A stretch of 64,000 nt of DNA from UBA4802 sp964509195 (GTDB lineage Bacteria > Spirochaetota > UBA4802 > UB4802). The DNA is taken from contig CAZDWJ010000012.1 of NCBI GenBank assembly GCA_964509195.1, forward strand, positions 29,566-93,565. The letters are read 5' to 3'. Shown piece by piece: positions 28,481 through 36,914 of this stretch (position 1 is its first letter; every line of letters begins with the position of its first letter). The notes below the pieces were generated by a model that was given only the letters and a program-made list of their open reading frames with translations, was not told the DNA's origin and made no database searches. Made by a program: the position numbers and the translations under genes.

Positions 28481-28799
28481 AAGAACCTCCTACTGAGATG
28501 TAATAGTTAAATAAAAATTTGCATACTCCTGCGTAAATATACAACCAAATCCAATGATGAAATATCAAAATAAATTGTCAATATTTATTATTAAAAATGA
28601 GGGATTAATTTAATATTTTCAGTATATAAAATTTAATTTACTATTATTTGTATAAACATATAAAGTAATATGTTAATACTGCATTTGCCACCTTGTGTGC
28701 AGGTTTTACTTTTTCACTATTTTTAAGTGGCGATAGCTCCCGAAATCAAGCATTACATAAAAAATAACAGCATGCTATCAAAAACCAAAAAATTTTCTG

Positions 28800-28828
28800 T
28801 TGACAATAAAAATGTGAATTTCTATAGG
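28800..28828 (+). promoter_or_regulatory. Promoter of the tRNA pair
   Basis: TTGACA (28800-28805), 17 bases and TATAGG (28823-28828) lie about 30 bases before tRNA-Cys. A copy of GCGATAG is at 28730 just upstream. Confidence 0.65.
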
Positions 28829-28859
28829 TGGATGTGTATATTTATGTAATGAGATAACT

Positions 28860-28932
28860 GGCGCCGTACCCAAGTGGCTAAGGGAGAGGTCTGCAAAACC
28901 TTTATTCAGCGGTTCGAATCCGCTCGGCGCCT
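28860..28932 (+). tRNA. tRNA-Cys (GCA)
   Basis: A 73-base cloverleaf has the 7-bp acceptor GGCGCCG/CGGCGCC, a D arm, an anticodon loop CTGCAAA with GCA at 28893-28895, the T loop GGTTCGAATCC and discriminator T. CCA is not encoded. It is followed after four bases by tRNA-Leu. Confidence 0.95.
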
Positions 28933-28936
28933 AATT

Positions 28937-29022
28937 GCCCAAGTGGTGGAACAGGTAGACACAAGGGACTTAAAATCCCTTGGACTTTCAAGTCCGTGCC
29001 GGTTCAAGTCCGGCCTTGGGCA
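28937..29022 (+). tRNA. tRNA-Leu (TAA)
   Basis: An 86-base class II tRNA has acceptor GCCCAAG/CTTGGGC, anticodon stem AGGGA/TCCCT with TAA at 28971-28973, a long variable arm and T loop GGTTCAAGTCC. A T7 run at 29024-29030 probably ends the transcript. Confidence 0.95.
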
Positions 29023-29042
29023 ATTTTTTTATTCCTCTAAAG

Positions 29043-29384
29043 CTATCGCTTTTGCTCTTTCCTCTTAATAAGAACATATAAACAAAATGGCACAATTATA
29101 CTATCCAGCAACACATGAAAAAAGCTGAACGGATTTGCATGCATAAATATAAATCGAAGTATACCCAGGATCCCACCAATCAAAGGCAGCAGTGCAGCAA
29201 TCCATAATGCCCATTGTTTTTCAATGACCAGTAGTATGCCTATTAAAAGATAGGCAAGCCCAAATAATGATGCAGCAATAACATGCCCATGATGCTGATA
29301 GACTATTAACTGTGTCAGATGTGTACAACCAGAAATTATGAGAAGTATGCCCGCAGATAAAGTTAATCGATGATATAATGACAT
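29043..29384 (-). CDS. Small four-helix membrane protein
   Basis: The 113-residue product has four hydrophobic helices (from ~6, ~36, ~55 and ~85) and a basic C-terminal tail, KRKEQKR. I choose ATG 29384 (MSLYHRLTLS) because AGAGGTG lies just upstream; an in-frame ATG at 29405 has none. No family is recognised. It converges on the tRNA-Leu gene. The C-terminal codons contain GCGATAG in reverse (29043). Confidence 0.7.
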   Translation of the reverse strand: MSLYHRLTLSAGILLIISGCTHLTQLIVYQHHGHVIAASLFGLAYLLIGILLVIEKQWALWIAALLPLIGGILGILRFIFMHANPFSFFHVLLDSIIVPFCLYVLIKRKEQKR

Positions 29385-29742
29385 AATACACCTCTGGTTT
29401 AACATTTTGTTTTATAAAAATTGTATTTGCATACTTGCGATTTCGCAATCATTATTTTTATTTGGAACGTAGTAAACGCATGAGAGGTCTAAAGCAAGAT
29501 AGCGTCAAAAATCATTTTACCTGGTGTTATTTTCATGAGATCAAACAGGTTTTATATAAATTTTTAGTGTTACCGAAGAATGTGAGAATGGGTATAAATC
29601 TGTGAACTCCTTATCTTTGTGTTCTCAGTGTTCTCTAGGTGAAATTTAAAAAGAAAAAATCAGTGTGTTGAGGGTTGATACAACATATATAGTTATTTTA
29701 AAAATGTTGCTGTATGCATGTAATAGATAGAGGGATAGTATA
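29385..29742. other. Gap without gene
   Basis: About 358 bases between divergent genes. It should hold the promoters of both, but I see no -35/-10 pair that stands out and no RNA-like structure. Confidence 0.5.
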
Positions 29743-30501
29743 ATGAAGCGACACTACATTCTGATTGGCATTTTGCTACTTCTTATTGCATTAGGTGGTG
29801 GGCTTATATGCTCCCGCAACGGCACAACTGTAAAGCCAAAAGTAGCACCGGTTGTGGAAGCTGTGTATGCGCTGGGGATTGTCACACCTTACAAAGAGTA
29901 CAACCTTCGTGTGGGGATGAATACAAAGATTGAGCGCCTCTTTGTGTGGGAAGGTGATACGGTGAGTGCAGGCAACCCTCTGGTGCAGCTTGATGGTGGC
30001 ATACTACTGAAAGCACCATTTACAGGAACTATCGCCAAACTTAACGGTAAAGAAAGTGAGATAGTTACTGCGCAAAACTCTATTATGACAATTGTTGATT
30101 CCACTCATATGTATGTACGCCTTTCACTTGATCAGGAATCCATTATACGTATAAAGAAGAAACAGAAAGCAAAAGTTAGCTTTGAGAATTTACGCAATAC
30201 TGACATTACCGGATATGTGAGCCGCATTTACCCGTCAGATGGGGAATTTGTGGTGACAGTTGATGTTGATACATTCCCTGCTGGAGTTCTTCCCTATATG
30301 ACTTGTGATGTGGCAATAGTGGTGAGAGAAAAGGAAAACGCACTGCTTGTACCACAGGGTGCTGTGAAAAATAGCATGCTGTATGTGATAAAAAATGGAA
30401 TAAAAAGAAAGGTGGAGGTAACAACGCGCAACTATAAAGATGGTTGGGCTGAAGTTATTGAAGGTGACGTGAAGGCCAGCGACAACATTATTGTGAGGTA
30501 G
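29743..30501 (+). CDS. Periplasmic adaptor (HlyD/RND membrane-fusion type)
   Basis: The 252-residue protein has an N-terminal membrane anchor (ILIGILLLLIALGGGLICS) and the parts of a short membrane-fusion protein: a biotinyl-lipoyl-like hairpin split around residues ~60-105 (LFVWEGDTVSAGNPLVQLDG, LKAPFTGTIAKLNG) and a beta-barrel region (KKQKAKVSFENL, ending LLVPQGAVK). There is almost no coiled-coil hairpin, which is unusually short for a TolC-docking adaptor. It is six bases ahead of the ABC permease and with that gene, the ATPase and the downstream TolC-like channel it forms a MacAB-TolC-like or lipoprotein-handling transporter. Confidence 0.85.
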   Translation: MKRHYILIGILLLLIALGGGLICSRNGTTVKPKVAPVVEAVYALGIVTPYKEYNLRVGMNTKIERLFVWEGDTVSAGNPLVQLDGGILLKAPFTGTIAKLNGKESEIVTAQNSIMTIVDSTHMYVRLSLDQESIIRIKKKQKAKVSFENLRNTDITGYVSRIYPSDGEFVVTVDVDTFPAGVLPYMTCDVAIVVREKENALLVPQGAVKNSMLYVIKNGIKRKVEVTTRNYKDGWAEVIEGDVKASDNIIVR

Positions 30502-30506
30502 AGGCT

Positions 30507-31733
30507 ATGTTTGAACTGGCGTTAAGATATATCTTTTCACGGAAATTGCAGTCATTGCTTATGCTTATTGGTGTAGTGTTTGGGTGTGGTGGCTATATTG
30601 TGTTTACGTCAATACAAACCGGTTTTCAGAATTTTTTAAAAGAGCGCCTTATAGAAAATAATGGTCACATAACCATACGGAGCCGGGAGGATTACATTAC
30701 ACCTGAATCTCTTACAGGTGTATTCTTTAAGGGTAAGTATATCTGGTGGATAACAGAGCCTTCGGGTAAACGCTCACATGATTATCTGCAGAGCGCGTGG
30801 TACTGGCAAAAACGCTTAGAAATGCTTCCCTACGTTGTTGCAAGCACACGGCGTATAGAAGCAACAACCACCTGTAGCCGGGGTTCGTTTTCACGGTCCG
30901 TGTCACTGAGAGGAATTGATCCTTTTACTGAACCAAAGGTAACAAATATTGCAGGGGATATTATTGAAGGGAAATTGCAGATGCTTGCAAGTGGCAATAA
31001 TATGGTTATCGTGGGTGTGGAGCTTTTGAAGTTTTTAGGAGCAAAAGTTAATGATACTATTAATATCATTAATCCCAATGGGAATGTGTATCCCGTCAAA
31101 GTAGTTGGGATTTATTCTTCAGGTGACAGGCGCAATGATGAATCCCTAATACTTGGCTCCATTACCACTGTGCAGAATATTTTAGAAAGCCAGGGAAAAA
31201 TCACGAAGATAGTGGTGAAAACAACAGATGCAAATAAGGCAGCACAGTATGCGCAGGAGCTATCACAATACAGCTTTGATAAAGTTGAAAGCTGGGATCA
31301 GGTCAATGTCAATTTTTTGAGTATGACAAAGCAGCAGTCACTTATTCGCCAGATAACAATGTTTACCTTTATTCTAGTGGTCTCTTTTGGCATATACAAT
31401 GTGTTGAACATGATGGTCCATCAAAAACAGCGTGAAATTGCAATCTTGCGGTCTATTGGGTACACCAGCGGTGATACAGTACTGCTATTCTTATTGCAGG
31501 GTGCATTTATCAGTATAGCAGGTGGAATTATTGGGCTTATTATTGGATATGCTGCCTGCAGTTATATACAGACAATACAATTGCCAGGAAGGCCCATGAT
31601 GGTTGCATGGGATGTGTCAATCTACGTATGGGGATTTCTGCTGGTGGTTACCTCTTCACTTCTGGCAAGTTTTCTTCCAGCAAAGAATGCCGGCAAACTG
31701 TCGCCCATTGAAATTATCAGGAGAACTGAGTAA
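30507..31733 (+). CDS. ABC transporter permease (MacB/LolCE type)
   Basis: The 408-residue protein starts with a membrane helix (residues ~14-35), then has a ~240-residue periplasmic MacB_PCD-like domain, and ends with three helices of the FtsX domain (from ~285, ~330, ~380), including QREIAILRSIGYTSGDTVLL, the coupling helix that contacts the ATPase. These transporters are mechanotransmitters: they push lipoproteins or small molecules from the periplasmic side. The stop overlaps the ATPase start by one base. The substrate is not predictable. Confidence 0.9.
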   Translation: MFELALRYIFSRKLQSLLMLIGVVFGCGGYIVFTSIQTGFQNFLKERLIENNGHITIRSREDYITPESLTGVFFKGKYIWWITEPSGKRSHDYLQSAWYWQKRLEMLPYVVASTRRIEATTTCSRGSFSRSVSLRGIDPFTEPKVTNIAGDIIEGKLQMLASGNNMVIVGVELLKFLGAKVNDTINIINPNGNVYPVKVVGIYSSGDRRNDESLILGSITTVQNILESQGKITKIVVKTTDANKAAQYAQELSQYSFDKVESWDQVNVNFLSMTKQQSLIRQITMFTFILVVSFGIYNVLNMMVHQKQREIAILRSIGYTSGDTVLLFLLQGAFISIAGGIIGLIIGYAACSYIQTIQLPGRPMMVAWDVSIYVWGFLLVVTSSLLASFLPAKNAGKLSPIEIIRRTE

Positions 31734-32410
31734 TGCTGGCAATTGAAGCACATAATGTGGTAAAAAGGTTTGGAGATTTCACTGCGCTGCAATCAATAAG
31801 CCTTGCTATTAACAAGGGGGAGTTTGTGGCTATTACCGGAAAATCAGGTTCGGGTAAATCCACGTTGTTTTATTCATTGAGTGGCCTTGATGTGATCGAC
31901 AGCGGCAAAGTGTTTGTTTTAGGGAGCAATATCCACAGTATGCCCCAGGAGGATTTACATGAATTTAGAAACACTAAAATGGGATTTGTGTTTCAGTTTC
32001 ATTATCTGGTGTCTGAATTAACAGGGCTTGAAAATATTCTGCTTCCTGCAAAGAAAAAAAACCTGCATAAAGAAAAGCTGGATTATGCCCTCTATCTTTT
32101 AGAGTATTTTGCGATAGCTCATTGTAGGGACAAGTTGCCGTCGCAGATGTCAGGTGGGGAGCGACAGCGTGTTGCTGTTGCCCGATCACTTATTATGAAT
32201 CCGGATATTCTCTTTGCTGATGAGCCTACCGGCAATTTAGATTCCATCAATAGTGAGATAGTGATGAACATCTTCCGTGAGATTAATAAGAAGAACGGCA
32301 CTACCGTTATCCTGATTACTCATGATGATGAATATGCACACCTGGCCGACCGTGAGATTTATTTAAAGGATGGAGTGATAGATTCTGATGTGAAGTATAA
32401 GAGGAAGTAG
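31733..32410 (+). CDS. ABC transporter ATPase (LolD/MacB type)
   Basis: The 225-residue ATPase carries Walker A GKSGSGKS (~residue 38), a Q-loop (GFVFQFHYLV), signature MSGGERQRVAVARSL, Walker B ILFADEPTGNLD and the switch His in ILITHDDE. The length and LDSINSEIV motif fit the LolD/MacB subfamily. It starts on the last base of the permease stop. It powers the upstream permease. Confidence 0.94.
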   Translation: MLAIEAHNVVKRFGDFTALQSISLAINKGEFVAITGKSGSGKSTLFYSLSGLDVIDSGKVFVLGSNIHSMPQEDLHEFRNTKMGFVFQFHYLVSELTGLENILLPAKKKNLHKEKLDYALYLLEYFAIAHCRDKLPSQMSGGERQRVAVARSLIMNPDILFADEPTGNLDSINSEIVMNIFREINKKNGTTVILITHDDEYAHLADREIYLKDGVIDSDVKYKRK

Positions 32411-32445
32411 GGGTAATAATCATGTGCCCCTCATACCTCACATTT

Positions 32446-32474
32446 AATTTCTCTCCTTGCTAAGGAGAGAAATT
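32446..32474. repeat. Perfect 13-bp inverted repeat downstream of the ABC operon
   Basis: AATTTCTCTCCTT (32446-32458), loop GCT, AAGGAGAGAAATT (32462-32474). No T-run follows. Downstream at ~32525 is GGGGAGGGGGTGAAGG. Hairpins with CTCTCC/GGAGAG arms next to TTCACCC-type sequence are common small palindromic repeats in bacterial genomes; it might also end the ABC transcript. Confidence 0.6.
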
Positions 32475-32612
32475 TACAAAATACTCCCTCATGAGTTAAT
32501 GAGATGATTGCTGAATGCATTTGAGCAGGGGAGGGGGTGAAGGTAAAAAATAAATCTCATTTTTAGAGGAGGTTTATGTATGCAGTAAATATATTTTGAT
32601 CATGGAAAAATA

Positions 32613-33020
32613 TTGGGTAGAGATATATATAATTTTAGAATAATCCCTTATCTGCTTATTACAATTGTTTTGATATCGTGTAATGCTGAAAAGGAGTATC
32701 AGTATTATCTTGTCATTGATTCATATTATGCAAATTTTTATGGATATTATTACATTAATGGGGAATATGAAGATTCCTTTGGGGGTAAGGCGGATTTTAC
32801 AGACGAATATGGCAACACCCACTATTATTATGAAAAAGGGCTGGATGTGGAAGGTGAGGCAATAACTTCCATTAAAGTGTATGCATATAAAGAAAACGAA
32901 AAAGCTTCGGTCACGATATCGTTGTGGAAAGATAGTGTTGAATTGAAGTCTGTTAGCAGTGGTTCATATGAAGGCTATGATGAGGATACGGAAAAATATT
33001 CATTAACTGTGGGCCCCTAA
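32613..33020 (+). CDS. Lipoprotein of unknown function, start uncertain
   Basis: From a TTG at 32613 the frame gives 135 residues: a hydrophobic signal ending in the lipobox LISCN (~residue 26), then a Tyr- and Glu-rich domain (YYLVIDSYYANFYGYYYING). A better start exists in another frame: GAGGAGG at ~32566, ATG at 32576 and MYAVNIF, closed by TGA 32597-32599. Removing one T there would join the two frames into a normal lipoprotein, so the gene may carry a one-base insertion. It lies between the ATPase and the TolC-like channel and could be part of the export system, but no family is recognised. Confidence 0.6.
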   Translation: MGRDIYNFRIIPYLLITIVLISCNAEKEYQYYLVIDSYYANFYGYYYINGEYEDSFGGKADFTDEYGNTHYYYEKGLDVEGEAITSIKVYAYKENEKASVTISLWKDSVELKSVSSGSYEGYDEDTEKYSLTVGP

Positions 33021-33054
33021 TACTATGAATTTTTAGAAGATGAAGAGGATAGCA

Positions 33055-34521
33055 ATGAGTAAAGGTAAAATAATTAAAGCAATGATAATTATTGCAATAT
33101 ACATTGCAGCAGTTTTTGCAGGTTATTCTTTTTTGTTATCACATAGAACATTTGCACAGGAAAACACCAATGTCATTTCATACGAACAATTTATATCGGT
33201 CATTGCACAAAAATTGCCAGAAATTAAAATTAATGCTCTGCAGGTGCAGAAAGCGTATAACCAGGTTGAAAAAGCTAAAAGTGTAGATGACACCAACCTC
33301 ATTGCAAAAGGGCAGTATGCAAGGCAAAAAATGTACACAACCGGAAAAAGCCTGTTTGAACCGGATTATAAGCAGTCATATTATGGGTATACAGGTATAG
33401 AGCAAATACTAGCATCTACCGGTACACGTGTGTCATTGGGGTTGGAGTATAATTCTTCATCTATAAAAGGCAATCTAACCATACCACCACAGGCATATTC
33501 CGTTGATGAATACAGCCCTTCAATTACTGCAACTATCACACAGCCTCTTTTGCAAAATGCATTTGGCATAATTGACCGTTATGAAAAAAACAATGCGCAA
33601 ATGAAATTAGAGATACAGAAGCTACAGCAATTACAGGATGATACATCGGTGCTTAATTACTATAAGAAGATATATTTCAACTGGCTTTTATATAAACAGG
33701 CTCTTGCAATTATGAAGGAAAGTATTTCCAGTTCACAGGAGCTGGTGGATTCTGTACAGAGGAAAGCACGTGCAGGGCTTGCAGAAAACGATGATGTGCA
33801 AAAGGCATTGTCATCACTTCTGAGCTATCAGTCACAGTATAAACAGTATGAAATTACCTATAATTCAATAGGTGATGAACTTTCACTTTATTTTGATGCA
33901 ACCATATCACCTGAAGATAGTGATTTAAAAAATGTGTTTGATAGTGTACTGGCTACAGAGTATAGTGAGGTACCATTTGAACTCACGCGGTCATACATAA
34001 TTGTAAAAAAGAATATAGATTTAATACACTATAGCATGGATGTGGCAGACAACAGCAAGTTACCGCAGATGAATTTAATACTTTCTGCAACGCGAAAAAA
34101 CTACAGTGACAGGCAGCGTGAAGCATTGAGCAAATTGCCTGATACCGATTATTCAGTTGGGTTTGAATTTAGCTATCCGTTAGGTAACCATAGTGCGCAG
34201 TCACAGCTCGATGAATATGAGCTATCGCTTAAAGAACTTGAACAGAACCTTTTAAGTACCCGTAACAGTTATTACAAGTCGTTGAAAGCGCTGCTTCAAT
34301 CTCTGTATGGATATAAAGAGCTTATAGTGACACATAATAAAAATTTGCAGGCTTTATTTTCGCAGCGCCAGACCGAACGGAAAAAATATGAACAGGCACG
34401 CCTTGATTTACAATATTTGATTAATACTGAAAATAATATTGCAATGGAAAAACTCACTCTGTTACAATTGCAGGTAGCATTGATTGGTTATTATATTGAT
34501 TATAAGGACTTAACCCAGTAG
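33055..34521 (+). CDS. TolC-like outer membrane efflux protein
   Basis: The 488-residue protein has a signal-like N-terminus (residues ~7-28, ending FAQENTN) and the two-fold repeated helical layout of the outer membrane efflux family: long coiled coils at ~180-250 and ~370-470 separated by short strands (ATITQPLLQNAFG, VGFEFSYPLGN). The motif YPLGNHSAQSQLDEYELSLK is typical. I prefer ATG 33055 (MSKGKIIKA) because GAGG precedes it by six bases; ATG 33040 is possible. It is the outer-membrane exit for the adaptor and ABC genes upstream. Confidence 0.88.
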   Translation: MSKGKIIKAMIIIAIYIAAVFAGYSFLLSHRTFAQENTNVISYEQFISVIAQKLPEIKINALQVQKAYNQVEKAKSVDDTNLIAKGQYARQKMYTTGKSLFEPDYKQSYYGYTGIEQILASTGTRVSLGLEYNSSSIKGNLTIPPQAYSVDEYSPSITATITQPLLQNAFGIIDRYEKNNAQMKLEIQKLQQLQDDTSVLNYYKKIYFNWLLYKQALAIMKESISSSQELVDSVQRKARAGLAENDDVQKALSSLLSYQSQYKQYEITYNSIGDELSLYFDATISPEDSDLKNVFDSVLATEYSEVPFELTRSYIIVKKNIDLIHYSMDVADNSKLPQMNLILSATRKNYSDRQREALSKLPDTDYSVGFEFSYPLGNHSAQSQLDEYELSLKELEQNLLSTRNSYYKSLKALLQSLYGYKELIVTHNKNLQALFSQRQTERKKYEQARLDLQYLINTENNIAMEKLTLLQLQVALIGYYIDYKDLTQ

Positions 34522-34544
34522 GAGATATAAAATGTATAAGATAG

Positions 34545-34691
34545 TCCCCACTCATTTTTGCAGCAAAAACCGCAAAAAGGATATCGAAGGTTGATTTTCA
34601 TATGCCATCTGGACACTTTGATCCTTATGCCGGAAAAATGTTTGAAGAAAATATACAGATACAGAAGTGTTTCTTAAAAACTATAGTATAA
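34545..34691 (+). pseudogene. C-terminal remnant of an alpha/beta hydrolase
   Basis: The frame open from 34545 to TAA 34689-34691 reads AAKTAKRISKVDFHMPSGHF then DPYAGKMFEENIQIQKCFL. A GHFDPY-G-FEEN...FL ending is characteristic of the C-terminus, with catalytic His, of COG1073-like alpha/beta hydrolases. The rest of the enzyme is missing, directly after the TolC-like gene. It is a deletion scar. Confidence 0.5.
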
Positions 34692-34752
34692 TATATTAAT
34701 TATCATATACTAAATAAAATTATAAAAATAGTAGTCTGATAATAATTAACAC

Positions 34753-34780
34753 TTGACATGTTTTGTTAATATACTATAAT
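34753..34780 (+). promoter_or_regulatory. Promoter of the symporter operon
   Basis: TTGACA (34753-34758), a 16-base spacer and TATAAT (34775-34780) form a strong promoter about 90 bases before the first gene. AGGAGG at 34861 is the ribosome site for the 56-residue accessory protein. Confidence 0.75.
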
Positions 34781-34871
34781 AATATCCACTTTTTTTATAA
34801 TTTTCCTCATAACAAATTAATTACATTATATGTAATTTTATTTTAACTGTAATGGTAGTAAGGAGGTTTGC

Positions 34872-35042
34872 ATGTTAGGTTTAGGTGATGTGTGGGTATT
34901 CATGGCGTATCTACTGTGTATTACAAGTGCTATTCTTTGTGCAGTGTATGGCTTTATAAAGTGGAATGATGACGAAGAGCCATATACTGATGAGGCAAAA
35001 CGCTGGGCTGAAGAAGAAGCCGAAATAGAAAAAACATTGTAG
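34872..35042 (+). CDS. Symporter small accessory protein
   Basis: A 56-residue protein beginning MLGLGDVWVFMAYLLCITSA has one membrane helix (residues ~8-30) and an acidic cytoplasmic tail (DDEEPYTDEAKRWAEEEAE). This matches the 'symporter small accessory protein' that precedes some sodium:solute symporters, including the FIKWN-acidic-tail pattern. AGGAGG lies five bases upstream. The symporter gene begins 15 bases after the stop. Confidence 0.88.
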   Translation: MLGLGDVWVFMAYLLCITSAILCAVYGFIKWNDDEEPYTDEAKRWAEEEAEIEKTL

Positions 35043-35057
35043 GAGAAGGGGTGCGTT

Positions 35058-36827
35058 ATGACTATATTTTGGGTATTTGCTTATTTAGCTACTGTTGCTT
35101 TTTTAGGGTATCTGGGATATCGCCATACTAAGGGTGCTTCTGATTATCTGGTTGCAGGCAGGCAGGTGCATCCGTTTGTTATGGCATTATCGTATGGAGC
35201 CACATTTATCAGTACATCAGCTATAGTAGGATTTGGCGGTGCTGCTGGGGTATTTGGAATGGGCCTGTTATACCTTACATTTTTAAATATTTTTGTGGGA
35301 ATTTTTATTGCGTTCATATTCTTTGGCAAACGTACCCGTCGTATGGGCTACCATTTAGATGCACATACGTTTCCTGAATTTTTAGGGAGACGTTTCCAGT
35401 CACCATTTGTCCAGAAGTTTGCAGGCATTATAATATTTCTTTTTATGCCACTCTATGCAGCAGTTGTGCTTATAGGTGCTGCAAAATATATTGAGCAGCA
35501 GTTTGCAATTGATTATACAACCGCATTGTTCTTTTTTACATTAATCGTTGCAGTATATGTTATTATGGGTGGTTTAAAAGGTGTTATGTATACCGATGCA
35601 TTCCAGGGGAGCATTATGGCAATAGGAATGCTGGCACTCATTATATTTACCTATTATGATGTTGGTGGCATCATTAAAGGACATGCTGAACTTACAAAGT
35701 TAGCTCCACCTCCTCCACTGGCTGCAAAAGGACATATGGGATGGACATCAATGCCTACACTGGGTTCCGATTTGTGGTGGACTCTTGTTTCAACCATCAT
35801 TATGGGTGTTGGTATTGGGGTTTTAGCACAGCCACAGCTTGTAGTGCGCTTTATGACGGTTAAAAGCAACCGTGAACTTAACCGCGCTGTTGCTATTGGT
35901 GGAATATTTATATTACTTATGACGGGGGTAGCGTTTACGTCTGGTGCGCTATCAAATGTTTGGTTTACAAAAAACGAAAAAGGTGTAAAATACTGTGAAA
36001 TCAGTGGATCTATTCTTGAAATCTGTCCTGGTAAAAAGATTGTAAAAATTGATGAAAGGAATATAGAAAAATTTAAAACACAGTATAAGGACATAAAGCC
36101 AGGTGATGAAATTGACCTTCACAAAGATGTGCCTCATAAGGAAACAACAAAAGGCTCATTATCGATAGTTGCTGCTGGTGGTGTTGTTGAAAATATTATT
36201 CCACAATTTGTGAAACAGGCCATGCCACACTGGTTTTCTGTATTGTTTATGCTGACACTCCTTGCAGCTGCCATGTCGACGTTGAGTTCGCAATTCCATG
36301 CAATGGGTACTGCAATTGGGCGTGACTTTTATATGCAGATAGTTAAGGATAAAAAGGCAGCAGAAGAGCGAAGTGTGTTTATTAATAAAATGGGAATTGG
36401 TATAACAATAATGGTGAGCCTGATATTGGGGTATTTTTTACCTGTAATATATTCAAAAGGGGAAGCCATCATTGCCCGTGGCACATCAATATTCTTTGGT
36501 TTATGTGCAGGAACATTTTTGCCTGCATATATTAGTGCGCTCTATTTAAAACGAATTACGAAAGCAGGTGTGGTTGCCGGGATGCTTTCCGGGTTTACTG
36601 TTGCATTCTTCTGGCTTGTTTTTATACTTGAGAAAGAGGCAACAGCAATTGGCCTGTGTCAGGTACTGTTTGGTAAGCCCACATTGCTTTCATCACCATG
36701 GACAATGGTTGACCCGATGTTTATTTCATTCCCTACATCACTTATTGTGACATTAGTTGTTTCATTGTTTACCAAAAAGCTTTCTGAAAATCATATCGAA
36801 AATTGTTTTAAGGGCATATCCAAATAG
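35058..36827 (+). CDS. Sodium:solute symporter (SSS family)
   Basis: The 589-residue transporter has about 13 membrane helices of the LeuT fold. SSS features include ASDYLVAGRQVHPFVMALSY, GATFISTSAIVGFGGAAGVF (sodium site region), YVIMGGLKGVMYTDAFQG and a later LAAAMSTLSSQFHAMGTAIG. An extramembrane insert (~300-365) is soluble and unusual: SGSILEICPGKKIVKIDE...KPGDEIDLHKD, which looks like a small beta domain. The small accessory gene upstream supports a carboxylic-acid or amino-acid substrate class. The start ATG is preceded by GGAGAAGGGG. Confidence 0.9.
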   Translation: MTIFWVFAYLATVAFLGYLGYRHTKGASDYLVAGRQVHPFVMALSYGATFISTSAIVGFGGAAGVFGMGLLYLTFLNIFVGIFIAFIFFGKRTRRMGYHLDAHTFPEFLGRRFQSPFVQKFAGIIIFLFMPLYAAVVLIGAAKYIEQQFAIDYTTALFFFTLIVAVYVIMGGLKGVMYTDAFQGSIMAIGMLALIIFTYYDVGGIIKGHAELTKLAPPPPLAAKGHMGWTSMPTLGSDLWWTLVSTIIMGVGIGVLAQPQLVVRFMTVKSNRELNRAVAIGGIFILLMTGVAFTSGALSNVWFTKNEKGVKYCEISGSILEICPGKKIVKIDERNIEKFKTQYKDIKPGDEIDLHKDVPHKETTKGSLSIVAAGGVVENIIPQFVKQAMPHWFSVLFMLTLLAAAMSTLSSQFHAMGTAIGRDFYMQIVKDKKAAEERSVFINKMGIGITIMVSLILGYFLPVIYSKGEAIIARGTSIFFGLCAGTFLPAYISALYLKRITKAGVVAGMLSGFTVAFFWLVFILEKEATAIGLCQVLFGKPTLLSSPWTMVDPMFISFPTSLIVTLVVSLFTKKLSENHIENCFKGISK

Positions 36828-36861
36828 GTTTTTAGGAAAATAGTGGTGTAGACTTTTAATC

Positions 36862-36900
36862 AGGGGCTGTCAAAAAAAATGTTTTTTGCGACAGCTCCTT
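36862..36900. terminator. Bidirectional terminator
   Basis: GGGGCTGTC (36863-36871) pairs with GACAGCTCC (36890-36898), and an inner A8/T6 pairing extends the stem. It lies between the convergent symporter and Na/Pi cotransporter genes. Confidence 0.7.
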
Positions 36901-36914
36901 AACAAAAATGTTTT

